NCBI RefSeq assembly: GCF_000757825.1
Contig: NZ_CP009451.1
Coordinates: 3,410,001-3,474,000, forward strand
Reading direction: 5' to 3'
DNA: 64,000 nt
Origin: Cedecea neteri
GTDB taxonomy: Bacteria > Pseudomonadota > Gammaproteobacteria > Enterobacterales > Enterobacteriaceae
Part shown: positions 1 to 8,199 of the stretch, piece after piece
Position numbering within the stretch: the stretch's first letter is position 1
How the letters are laid out: the number at the start of each line of letters is the position of its first letter
Program-made: the position numbers and the translations under genes
Notes under the pieces: model-generated
Database searches by the model: none
What the model was told of the DNA's origin: nothing
The model's input: only the letters and a program-made list of their open reading frames with translations

Positions 1-686
1 GTACGGAAGCGCAGGACTGGGCAAGCATGCTGGAGCGTATGTACCTGCGCTGGGCAGAAGCTCGCGGTTTCAAAACCGAAATTATTGAAGAGTCCGAAGG
101 CGAAGTGGCGGGCATCAAGTCCGTGACAATCCGCATTCAGGGCGACTATGCCTTTGGCTGGCTGCGTACCGAAACCGGCGTTCACCGCCTGGTGCGTAAG
201 AGTCCGTTTGACTCCGGTGGCCGCCGCCATACCTCGTTCAGCTCCGCGTTTGTTTACCCGGAAGTGGACGACGACATTGATATCGACATCAACCCGGCGG
301 ACCTGCGCATTGACGTATATCGCGCATCCGGTGCGGGTGGTCAGCACGTTAACCGTACGGAATCCGCGGTACGTATTACCCACATTCCAACCGGTACCGT
401 GACCCAGTGTCAGAATGACCGTTCTCAGCATAAGAACAAAGACCAGGCGATGAAGCAGATGAAGGCGAAGCTGTACGAGCTGGAAATGCAGAAAAAGAAT
501 GCTGAGAAGCAGGCGCTGGAAGACAACAAATCGGATATCGGCTGGGGCAGCCAGATTCGTTCTTACGTCCTCGACGACTCCCGCATTAAAGATCTGCGTA
601 CCGGGGTTGAAACCCGTAATACGCAGGCGGTGCTGGACGGCGATCTGGACAAATTTATCGAAGCAAGTTTGAAAGCAGGGTTATGA
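1..686 (+). CDS. prfB: peptide chain release factor 2 (5'-truncated by window edge)
   Basis: RF2 recognises UGA and UAA in the ribosomal A site and triggers release of the finished peptide. The reading frame is open from base 3, and the N-terminal part, including the usual programmed frameshift site, lies outside the window. The SPF tripeptide that reads the stop codon is at 201-209 and the GGQ motif that acts in the peptidyl-transferase centre is at 336-344. The C-terminal sequence is collinear with E. coli RF2. Only 9 bases separate the stop from lysS, as in the E. coli prfB-lysS operon. The assignment is secure. Confidence 0.97.
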   Translation, partial: TEAQDWASMLERMYLRWAEARGFKTEIIEESEGEVAGIKSVTIRIQGDYAFGWLRTETGVHRLVRKSPFDSGGRRHTSFSSAFVYPEVDDDIDIDINPADLRIDVYRASGAGGQHVNRTESAVRITHIPTGTVTQCQNDRSQHKNKDQAMKQMKAKLYELEMQKKNAEKQALEDNKSDIGWGSQIRSYVLDDSRIKDLRTGVETRNTQAVLDGDLDKFIEASLKAGL

Positions 687-695
687 GGAACCAAC

Positions 696-2213
696 ATGTC
701 TGAACAACAAGCACAGGGCGTTGACGCAGCAGCCGATCTTAATAATGAACTGAAAGCGCGCCGTGAGAAGCTGGTGGCTCTGCGTGAGCAGGGTATCCCA
801 TTCCCGAACGATTTCCGTCGTGACCACACCTCAGACCAACTGCACGCTGACTTCGATGCGAAAGAGAACGAAGAGCTGGAAGACCTGGGCGTTGAGGTAA
901 GCGTGGCTGGCCGTATGATGACCCGCCGTATCATGGGGAAAGCCTCCTTCGTGACGCTGCAGGACGTTGGCGGCCGTATTCAGCTGTATGTGTCCCGCGA
1001 CGACCTGGCGGAAGGCATCTACAACGAGCAGTTCAAGAAATGGGACCTGGGCGATATCCTGGGCGCGCGCGGCAAGCTGTTCAAAACCAAAACCGGCGAG
1101 CTGTCCATTCACTGTAGCGAACTGCGTCTGCTGACCAAGGCGCTGCGTCCGCTGCCGGACAAATTCCACGGCCTGGCCGATCAGGAAACCCGCTACCGTC
1201 AGCGTTACCTGGATCTCATCGCTAACGATGACTCTCGTAACACTTTCAAAGTGCGTTCGCAGATCATGGCCGGTATTCGCCAGTTCATGGTGGGTCGCGA
1301 CTTTATGGAAGTTGAAACCCCGATGATGCAGGTGATTCCTGGCGGCGCGTCTGCCCGGCCGTTCATCACGCACCACAACGCGCTGGACATCGACATGTAC
1401 CTGCGTATCGCGCCTGAGCTGTACCTGAAGCGCCTGGTGGTGGGTGGTTTCGACCGCGTCTTCGAGATCAACCGTAACTTCCGTAACGAAGGCATTTCTC
1501 CGCGTCATAACCCAGAGTTCACCATGATGGAACTCTATATGGCCTACGCGGACTACAAAGACCTGATTGAGCTGACCGAATCCCTGTTCCGCACCCTGGC
1601 GCAGGATGTTCTGGGCACCACCGAAGTGCAGTACGGTGAAGAAACCTTCGACTTCGGTAAGCCGTTTGAAAAACTCACCATGCGTGAAGCTATCAAAAAG
1701 CACCGGCCTGAAACCAACCTGGCCGATCTGGATAATTTCGACTCTGCGAAAGCCATCGCGGAAAGCATCGGCATCAAAATCGAGAAGAGCTGGGGTCTGG
1801 GCCGTATCGTGACCGAGATCTTCGAAGAGGTTGCGGAAAGCCACCTGATTCAGCCGACCTTCATCACCGAATACCCGGCTGAAGTTTCTCCGCTGGCGCG
1901 CCGTAACGACGAAAACCCTGAAATCACCGACCGCTTTGAGTTCTTCATCGGCGGCCGTGAAATCGGGAACGGCTTCTCCGAGCTGAACGATGCGGAAGAC
2001 CAGGCGCAGCGCTTCCAGGATCAGGTTGATGCGAAAGCGGCAGGCGACGACGAAGCCATGTTCTTCGACGAAGACTACGTCACCGCCCTGGAGCACGGTC
2101 TGCCACCAACGGCGGGTCTGGGCATTGGTATCGACCGTATGGTTATGCTGTTCACCAACAGCCACACCATCCGCGACGTTATCCTGTTCCCGGCTCTGCG
2201 TCCGACTAAGTAA
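696..2213 (+). CDS. lysS: lysyl-tRNA synthetase, class II
   Basis: This cytoplasmic enzyme charges tRNA-Lys with lysine. The 505-residue product matches E. coli LysS in length and nearly residue for residue, from the MSEQ start to the PTK end. An N-terminal OB-fold anticodon-binding domain (about residues 65-145) precedes the class II catalytic core. Motif 2 is visible around FRNEGIS and motif 3 around [13 protein letters not shown] near the C-terminus. It follows prfB at once and is probably cotranscribed with it. A GC-rich hairpin (2222-2243) lies just after the stop but has no good T-tract. Confidence 0.98.
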   Translation: MSEQQAQGVDAAADLNNELKARREKLVALREQGIPFPNDFRRDHTSDQLHADFDAKENEELEDLGVEVSVAGRMMTRRIMGKASFVTLQDVGGRIQLYVSRDDLAEGIYNEQFKKWDLGDILGARGKLFKTKTGELSIHCSELRLLTKALRPLPDKFHGLADQETRYRQRYLDLIANDDSRNTFKVRSQIMAGIRQFMVGRDFMEVETPMMQVIPGGASARPFITHHNALDIDMYLRIAPELYLKRLVVGGFDRVFEINRNFRNEGISPRHNPEFTMMELYMAYADYKDLIELTESLFRTLAQDVLGTTEVQYGEETFDFGKPFEKLTMREAIKKHRPETNLADLDNFDSAKAIAESIGIKIEKSWGLGRIVTEIFEEVAESHLIQPTFITEYPAEVSPLARRNDENPEITDRFEFFIGGREIGNGFSELNDAEDQAQRFQDQVDAKAAGDDEAMFFDEDYVTALEHGLPPTAGLGIGIDRMVMLFTNSHTIRDVILFPALRPTK

Positions 2214-2279
2214 CATCTTTCTCCCTCTCCGCAAGGGGAGGGATTTCCCTCAAGTTCATCAACGTTACCGGGGACTGGT

Positions 2280-3032
2280 TTGCGCAAGGAAAGCATTTTT
2301 AAACGCTGGCACATCACCGCTTTCATTATCATGACGAGCCTGATGCTGACGGCCTGCTCCTCCTCGAAATCAGCCAAAAGCACCCGAAACGAAGGCACCT
2401 TCAGCGGCGCGGTTTACACCGTTAAACGCGGCGACACGCTCTCTAAAATCTCCAGAATGACCGGCAGTAGCGTGGGCGATCTCGCCCGGCTGAACGGGAT
2501 ACCTGCGCCTTACACCATCCAGGTGGGCCAGCGTATTCGGATCAAAGGCTCAGGCTCTGCAAGCCGGCCGAAAAATACCGCCACGGCAAAAAACACCCCA
2601 GCGCCTTCTCGCACACAAAACTCGTCCATTGCCAAAGTAGCACCGCCGCCGGTGGGGGCTCGTTGCTGGTTATGGCCGACGAAGGGCAACATTGTTGAGC
2701 CGTTCTCCAGCAGCGACGGCGGCAATAAAGGCATTGATATCTCCGGTTCTCGCGGGCAGCCCATTTATGCTTCCGGCGCGGGTACGGTGGTTTACGTCGG
2801 TAACCAGCTGCGCGGCTATGGCAATCTGGTGATGATCAAACACAGCGAAGAGTACATCACCGCTTATGCCCATAACGACACGATGCTGGTGAATACGGGT
2901 GAGAAAGTGAAGGCCGGGCAGAAAATTGCCACGATGGGCAACACGGGGGCAGATTCTGTGCGTTTGCACTTCCAGATTCGCTATCGCGCTACGGCGATCG
3001 ACCCGCAGCGCTACCTTAAACCCTCTTGTTAG
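2280..3032 (+). CDS. actS: LysM/M23-type amidase activator lipoprotein ActS (YgeR)
   Basis: ActS (YgeR) is an outer-membrane lipoprotein that activates periplasmic N-acetylmuramoyl-L-alanine amidases during cell separation. Residues 1-26 form a lipoprotein signal peptide ending in the lipobox LTAC, with Cys26 as the lipidated residue. A LysM domain follows (about 45-88, YTVKRGDTL), then a low-complexity linker and a C-terminal LytM/M23 fold (about 150-245). The segment that holds the zinc-ligand histidine in active M23 peptidases reads GGNKGIDIS, so the domain is degenerate, as expected for an activator. The start is a TTG. The next in-frame ATG (2331) would cut into the signal peptide. Its place directly before glyU matches E. 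coli. Confidence 0.93.
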   Translation: MRKESIFKRWHITAFIIMTSLMLTACSSSKSAKSTRNEGTFSGAVYTVKRGDTLSKISRMTGSSVGDLARLNGIPAPYTIQVGQRIRIKGSGSASRPKNTATAKNTPAPSRTQNSSIAKVAPPPVGARCWLWPTKGNIVEPFSSSDGGNKGIDISGSRGQPIYASGAGTVVYVGNQLRGYGNLVMIKHSEEYITAYAHNDTMLVNTGEKVKAGQKIATMGNTGADSVRLHFQIRYRATAIDPQRYLKPSC

Positions 3033-3120
3033 TCTAAAAAGTGCTTGAAAAACCATCACCTGGACACAAAGGCACTTGCCAGCGAGAGCTGAAAGTCTAT
3101 AATGCCTCACGCACCTCAAA

Positions 3121-3194
3121 GCGGGCGTAGTTCAATGGTAGAACGAGAGCTTCCCAAGCTCTATACGAGGGTTCGATTCCCTTCGCCCGCTCCA
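3121..3194 (+). tRNA. glyU: tRNA-Gly (anticodon CCC)
   Basis: A 74-base cloverleaf with an encoded CCA end. The acceptor arms are GCGGGCG and CGCCCGC. The anticodon stem AGAGC/GCTCT (3146-3150, 3158-3162) encloses loop TTCCCAA with anticodon CCC at 3153-3155. The T-arm contains GGTTCGATTCC. E. coli glyU also has anticodon CCC and also lies next to ygeR. The sequence immediately downstream is accessory DNA, as is common at tRNA genes. Confidence 0.98.
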
Positions 3195-3448
3195 ATCCTT
3201 CTCTGGTGCATCCACCCGAAACTTTTCTACATTCTTCGTAACGCTTTGGTGCGATACCGACGCGAATTTCAAACTCAGACCATTCCTCACCTTGTTGGTG
3301 GAAGAGACCCTGACCCCAGGGGCAGGGAATGAAGAAGACACGCTGGCGACGGATAAGAATAAACGGCGGAGGCTATTGACCTCCGTGGTGGCTGGCAGCG
3401 TTGACGTTGCACCGCTGGCTTCTGCAATGGGCCTGGGCGAAGTGGGCA

Positions 3449-4321
3449 TCCCTGGCCCGCAAGCTGGAGGCCACGGGTTCAGATAATATTATCGTTCCTT
3501 CCCGGCACGTGAGCTGGTTCGCAACCGGCGTGCGTACCGTTGATGACACGCTGCCTGCTGAATACTGGTCAGGTGACACGTGAGCCTGGTCACATTTTAC
3601 GCCCCGTTTTAGTCAATATGATGCTAAGCTGCTGAAAGATTTAGGCGTGATGCTGACCGTGCAACTGATGCAGGCCGGTTATATCTCAGTCACTCGGCCT
3701 TTGGCGCTGACCAGTGAGTCTAAGGTCTGGGTTGCCCGCAAAGGTTTCACGGCCTTTGGCTCTGCCAGCCAGTACTATCGCCCTCTGCAACAGCAAGACA
3801 CCTTGCTGACCGGGAAAACATCCATCACCTGGGATACCCATTATTGTGCCGTGACGTATATTCAGGATGCCGCTGGGGCCGGAACCCATGCGGATTATGG
3901 CTATCGTTTCCTGACGCCCAATCACCTCATCGATCCTAACGATAACCATCAGTTAGTCTCTCTGGACGCGTGGGACGGCCGACCAGCTCTCGGTTCTGGG
4001 GGACTGAAAACGGCGTGGCGCAGGGGTACACACAGCCTTCGACAGAAAAAGTACCTTCCCCGTCCCGACGATGGTAGAAGAGGCGCTGGCTATCATTACC
4101 ACGATCCCGGTGGCGCAATGTCTGGTCTATTGTGACAGCAGCTGGATGGCGGCCGAATCGTCGCGGATGCCGCCTCACACATTCTGTATGCCGACACTCA
4201 CTACTTCGATGCAATAGGCCGGGAATATCAGGTTAAAACGGCAAAAGGAGACTTCAGGAAAACACTGTTCACGCCGTGGTTTACGTTTGCTGAAGACGTG
4301 AACGACACGGCATCCCAGTAA
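3449..4321 (+). pseudogene. decayed Tc toxin B-component gene (tcB/tcdB/tcaC-like remnant)
   Basis: Fragments in shifting frames resemble the B component of insecticidal toxin complexes (TcB, normally about 1,450 residues). One frame gives IIVPSRHVSWFATG and DDTLPAEYWSGD, then an in-frame TGA (3581-3583), then AWSHFTPRFSQYD. The same frame continues through FTAFGSASQYYRP, LLTGKTSITWDTHYC and GYRFLTPNHLIDPNDNHQ to about 3980. The homology then moves to other frames (SRFWGTENGVAQGY, VEEALAIITTIPVAQCLVY). A final frame, ADTHYFDAIGREYQVKTAKG to a TAA at 4319-4321, matches the TcB C-terminus. Stops, at least two frameshifts and large internal deletions leave about 300 codons. The stretch 3195-3448 after glyU holds no gene I recognise and may be further debris. 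No TcA gene is present here. Confidence 0.8.
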
Positions 4322-4392
4322 CAAATAACGCCCTGCTCCCTGGGGTCTCAATGCCGGGAGTAGGGTGCGTAGTTAACTATCGAGAGGAATCT

Positions 4393-7362
4393 ATGCATAC
4401 ATCGCTGTTCAGCCACACCCCTTCGGTCACGGTTCTCGACAACCGGGGCCTGAGCGTCCGCAGTATCGAATATCACCGTCATCCTGACACCCTGACCACC
4501 ACCAACGAACGTATCACCCGGCAGCAGTATAATCCTGGCGGGTTTCTGAGCCGCAGCGCCGACCCGCGCCTGCAGGCTACGGGCCTGGCAAACTTCACGT
4601 ACATCACTGACCTGGCCGGTAACGTGCTGTGCGCCCAGGGCGTGGACAACGGCACCACCGTGAGCCTGAACGACGTGGCCGGGCGGCCTTTTATCGCGGT
4701 CAGCAATGTCGGCGTCACCGGAGACAAGAGCGAGGCGGTGACGCACACCTGGCAGTATGAAGCGGCTTCACTCGCCGGGCGTCCGCTGAGCGTGACGGTA
4801 CAGGTCACAGGCAAAACCGCCCGCATTGCGGAGCGCTTTGTATACGCAGGCAACAGTGCGGCAGAAAAAAAACTGAACCTGGCGGGGCTGTGCATCAGCC
4901 ATTACGATACCGCCGGTCAGGAACAGACCGACGCGATAGCCCTGACCGGCGTACCGCAGTCCGTCACCCGTCGCCTGCTGAAAGACGCCGATAACCCGGA
5001 TAACGTGGCCGACTGGCAGGGGGCGGATGCATCCGCCTGGAACGAGTTGCTGGGCACAGAAACGCTGACCACGCAGAGCACCGCCGACGCGACTGGCGCC
5101 GTCCTTACCACCACCGATGCAAAAGGTAACGTACAGCGCGTGGCGTATGACATAGCTGGCCTGCTGGCGGGCAGCTGGCTGACGCTGAAAGGCGGCCAGG
5201 AGCAGGTCATCGTGAAATCGCTGACCTGTTCCGCCGCCGGGCAGAAACTGCGCGAAGAACACGGCAACGGCGTGGTGACCACCTACTCGTATGAACCTGA
5301 GACGCAGCGCCTGACGGGGATTAAAACCGAACGTCCGGCGGGACACGCCTCAGGGGCAAAAGTCCTGCAGGACCTGCGCTACGACTACGACCCTGTGGGC
5401 AACGTGCTGAGCATCCGCAACGACGCGGAAGAGACGCGCTTCTGGCGAAACCAGAAAGTGGTGCCGGAAAATACCTACGTTTACGACAGCCTGTACCAGC
5501 TGGTCAGCACCACCGGGCGCGAGATGGCAAACGCGGGCCAGCAGAGCAGTAAGTTCCCTACCGCCGCCATCCCCCTGCCGACAGACAGTGCCGCTTTCAC
5601 CAGCTACACCCGGACTTACGCCTACGATAACGGCGGCAATCTGACGCGGATTCGCCACAACGCGGCGGCGACCAACAACCGCTACACCACGGATATCACG
5701 ATAAGCGACCGCAGCAACCGGGGCGTGTTGAGCACGCTGGCAAAAAGTCCGTCGGATGTGGACGGGCTGTTCACGCCGGGCGGACAGCAAAAACAGCTGC
5801 AGCCGGGTCAGACGCTGAACTGGACGGCGCGCAACGAGCTGCTGAAAGTGAGTCCTGTACAGCGCGACGGCAAGGCGAGCGACAGCGAAAGCTACCGCTA
5901 TGACTGCGGCAGTCAGCGCGTCCTGAAGGTGAGCACGCAGCAAACCGGGAACAGCACGCAGACGCAGCGGGCGCTGTACCTGCCGGGGCTGGAGCTGCGA
6001 ACCACCCAAACCGGCAGTACGGAAACGGAAAGCCTGCAGGTCATCACCGTGGGTGAGGCGGGCCGGGCGCAGGTGCGGGTACTGCACTGGGCGGCGGGCA
6101 AACCGGCGGGCTTGAACAACGACCCGCTGCGCTACAGCTACGACAATCTCACCGGCGGCAGCCAGCTGGAGCTGGACGGCAGCGGCAACTTGATTAGCAT
6201 GGAAGAGTACTACCCGTACGGCGGCACGGCCATTCTGGCGGCCAGAAGCCAGACTGAAGCCAACTATAAAACTATCCGTTACTCGGGCAAAGAGCGGGAC
6301 GCGACGGGGCTGTATTACTACGGCTACCGCTATTATCAGCCGTGGGTAGGCCGCTGGCTGAGCGCTGACCCTGCGGGCACGGTGGACGGGCTGAATCTGT
6401 ATTTGCTGGTAGGAAACAATCCTACGTCTTTCCATGACAGCAATGGATTACTCCGTGAAGGACAAAGCGCAAGGAAATTAGTCGGAGAAGCCTTTGTTCA
6501 CCCTTTACATATGCAGGTGTTTGAACGCATATCCATTGAAAAAAATATCGCCATGAGCGTCAGAGAGGCTGGTACTTTTACTATTACAGCTTTGGGCGAA
6601 GGGGCTGCAGCAAAGGGCCATAATATTCTTGAGAAAACCATTAAACCTGGATCTCTGAAATCGTCTTATGGGGAAAAAGCTGGGGCGGCGCTTGAACAGG
6701 CAAAAGCAAGCGGCTTTGTGGGTCGGGTTGGCAAGTGGGATAAATCTGGAGTGCAGGGAATTTATGCTCATAACAAAGCTGGTGGAGAGGATTTAGCTTA
6801 CCCAATAAGTCTTACTTCTACTATGGATAATGAATTGGTGAATTCGTGGATCAAACATAAAGTGATCACGCCGTACACCGGTGATTATGATATGCACGAT
6901 ATTATTAAATTCTCGGGGGGGAGAGGTCACATACCCGCAGCGGAAAGTGCTGAAGAAAGAGGTGTAAAAGATCTGATTAACAGGGGGGTTGCGCAAGTTG
7001 ATCCCTCCAGACCTTTCGAATTGACGGCTATGAATGTTATTCGTCACGGGCCTCAGGTCAGTTTTGTCCCTTACATGTGGGAGTATGAAAACGATAAGGT
7101 GGTTAAAGATAACGGCTACCTTGGCATAGTTGCCCGGCCAGGGCCATTCCCGGTAGCGATGGTGCATAAGGGCGCATGGAGTATTTTTGATACCAGTGAG
7201 GAGTTGTTTAACTTTTATGCATCCACGAATACAGCGCTACCAACACACTGGCAGCAGAGCTTCATTGAAAGAGGCAATGGCATGGTGTCTACTCCTCAAC
7301 ATGCCCCTCTTATTGATAAGCGCCGTACTGTACAACAACGATGGCAAAAAGTTGCCAGCTAA
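4393..7362 (+). CDS. Tc toxin C component (TccC-like) with cyclase-like C-terminal effector
   Basis: Tc toxins inject a toxic C-terminal fragment of TcC, encapsulated in a TcB-TcC cocoon, into host cells. Residues 1-685 follow Photorhabdus TccC proteins: an N-terminal SVLDNRGLSVR segment, many YD/RHS repeats and the RHS core from RYSGKERDATGLYYYGY (residue 629) to GRWLSADPAGTVDGLNLY. That core is the aspartyl autoprotease region, with candidate aspartates D659 and D665. Residues from about 686 to 989 are the hypervariable effector and are visibly more AT-rich. In it, KGHNILEK (K741 and K748), GDYDMHDII (D831 and D833) and VIRHG (H885) match the Lys-Lys, Asp-x-Asp and His signatures of EF/CyaA/ExoY cyclases. 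The start at 4393 is chosen because GAGAGG lies just upstream and family members begin here. The partner tcB gene is broken, so this is an orphan. The effector function is inferred. Confidence 0.88.
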   Translation: MHTSLFSHTPSVTVLDNRGLSVRSIEYHRHPDTLTTTNERITRQQYNPGGFLSRSADPRLQATGLANFTYITDLAGNVLCAQGVDNGTTVSLNDVAGRPFIAVSNVGVTGDKSEAVTHTWQYEAASLAGRPLSVTVQVTGKTARIAERFVYAGNSAAEKKLNLAGLCISHYDTAGQEQTDAIALTGVPQSVTRRLLKDADNPDNVADWQGADASAWNELLGTETLTTQSTADATGAVLTTTDAKGNVQRVAYDIAGLLAGSWLTLKGGQEQVIVKSLTCSAAGQKLREEHGNGVVTTYSYEPETQRLTGIKTERPAGHASGAKVLQDLRYDYDPVGNVLSIRNDAEETRFWRNQKVVPENTYVYDSLYQLVSTTGREMANAGQQSSKFPTAAIPLPTDSAAFTSYTRTYAYDNGGNLTRIRHNAAATNNRYTTDITISDRSNRGVLSTLAKSPSDVDGLFTPGGQQKQLQPGQTLNWTARNELLKVSPVQRDGKASDSESYRYDCGSQRVLKVSTQQTGNSTQTQRALYLPGLELRTTQTGSTETESLQVITVGEAGRAQVRVLHWAAGKPAGLNNDPLRYSYDNLTGGSQLELDGSGNLISMEEYYPYGGTAILAARSQTEANYKTIRYSGKERDATGLYYYGYRYYQPWVGRWLSADPAGTVDGLNLYLLVGNNPTSFHDSNGLLREGQSARKLVGEAFVHPLHMQVFERISIEKNIAMSVREAGTFTITALGEGAAAKGHNILEKTIKPGSLKSSYGEKAGAALEQAKASGFVGRVGKWDKSGVQGIYAHNKAGGEDLAYPISLTSTMDNELVNSWIKHKVITPYTGDYDMHDIIKFSGGRGHIPAAESAEERGVKDLINRGVAQVDPSRPFELTAMNVIRHGPQVSFVPYMWEYENDKVVKDNGYLGIVARPGPFPVAMVHKGAWSIFDTSEELFNFYASTNTALPTHWQQSFIERGNGMVSTPQHAPLIDKRRTVQQRWQKVAS

Positions 7363-7389
7363 GCGCTAGGATCCTGAAGAGATAAAAAG

Positions 7390-7421
7390 GATTAACAGGC
7401 TCAACGGCCTGTTAATCTTTT
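7390..7421 (+). terminator. intrinsic terminator after tcC
   Basis: A perfect 11-bp stem, GATTAACAGGC paired with GCCTGTTAATC, encloses a 6-base loop and is followed by TTTT. It lies 28 bases after the tcC stop and ends that transcript before the convergent queH gene. Confidence 0.85.
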
Positions 7422-7430
7422 ATGTTAACT

Positions 7431-8084
7431 CTATATAACAGAAATAAATTTACCCGGTTTTATTAACGCTTTTCCCTGTGACTTACGGTAAGCGTTAGCA
7501 TCGCGCAGAGAATAAGCGCAGCCGCAATATTCCTGCTGATAAAACTGCTCGCGTTTGCAGATCTCTACCGTGCGCGCGGAGCCGCCTTGCTTACGCCAGT
7601 TGTGGGTCCAGTAAAACATTCCCGGATGACGAGCCGCCGCCCGCTGGCCGCAGTCGCAGACCTGCTCAAAATTCTTCCAGCGTGAAATCCCCAGAGAACT
7701 GCAAATTGCACCGAAACCGTGCCCTGCGGCATAAAGCGCGGTGCGCTCCAGGCGCATATCAAAACAGACCGTGCAGCGGGCTCCACGCTCGGGTTCCCAC
7801 TCCATGCCTTTCACACGCGCAAACCAGTTATCGACGTCATAATCCGCGTCGATGAAGGGCACGCCATGTTGCTCAGCAAAACGCTTATTCTCTTCCTTGC
7901 GGATGAGATATTCCTGTTGCGGATGGATATTGGGGTTGTAGAAAAAAATCGTAAAGTCGATGCCAGAGGCAAGCAAAGCCTCTATCACTTCGGAAGAGCA
8001 GGGCGCGCAGCAGGTATGCAGCAGCAACTTGCTTGCGCCGTCCGGCAGCGTCAGTTTTGGGCGCTTAAATTCGGTGGTGGTCAT
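7431..8084 (-). CDS. queH: epoxyqueuosine reductase QueH
   Basis: QueH performs the last step of queuosine synthesis, reducing epoxyqueuosine in tRNA to queuosine. It is a non-orthologous replacement for the cobalamin-dependent QueG. The 217-residue protein (family DUF208/COG1636) has the diagnostic N-terminal [15 protein letters not shown] with the adjacent cysteine pair, and further conserved cysteines at [19 protein letters not shown] and the C-terminal EYCGC, which bind metal and an iron-sulfur cluster in characterised members. E. coli K-12 uses QueG and has no QueH, so this is an accessory gene here. It converges on tcC. Confidence 0.9.
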   Translation of the reverse strand: MTTTEFKRPKLTLPDGASKLLLHTCCAPCSSEVIEALLASGIDFTIFFYNPNIHPQQEYLIRKEENKRFAEQHGVPFIDADYDVDNWFARVKGMEWEPERGARCTVCFDMRLERTALYAAGHGFGAICSSLGISRWKNFEQVCDCGQRAAARHPGMFYWTHNWRKQGGSARTVEICKREQFYQQEYCGCAYSLRDANAYRKSQGKALIKPGKFISVI

Positions 8085-8164
8085 GGTTTGTCGGCGGAAA
8101 GAAGGAAAACAGCGAGAATTGTACCACTAAAAATGTGGTCAATGGGCTTTGCCAACCGAGAGTG

Positions 8165-8189
8165 AGGCGGGAGGCTGTTTCTCCCGCCT
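8165..8189. other. GC-rich hairpin between olsF-like gene and queH
   Basis: A 9-bp perfect stem (AGGCGGGAG / CTCCCGCCT) with a 7-base loop lies just downstream of the leftward acyltransferase gene. Neither strand has a strong T-tract. It may stabilise a 3' end or act as a weak terminator. Confidence 0.4.
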
Positions 8190-8199
8190 TAAAGAACTG

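Noticed and set aside
831..2234. Long open frame antisense to lysS (467 codons)
   Set aside because: It lies wholly opposite a highly conserved gene, has composition expected from a high-GC codon shadow and resembles no protein family.
3292..3486. Small open frame after glyU as a real gene
   Set aside because: It lies just before and overlaps decayed tcB sequence, has no ribosome site and resembles no known protein. It is more likely debris.
5350..6435. Long open frame antisense to tcC (361 codons)
   Set aside because: It is an arginine/valine/alanine-rich shadow of the RHS repeat coding strand with no ribosome site or homology.
4393..7362. Calling the RHS-repeat protein a type VI secretion Rhs effector
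   Set aside because: There is no PAAR domain, no VgrG or EagR gene nearby, and the N-terminus and flanking tcB remnant match Tc toxin component C.
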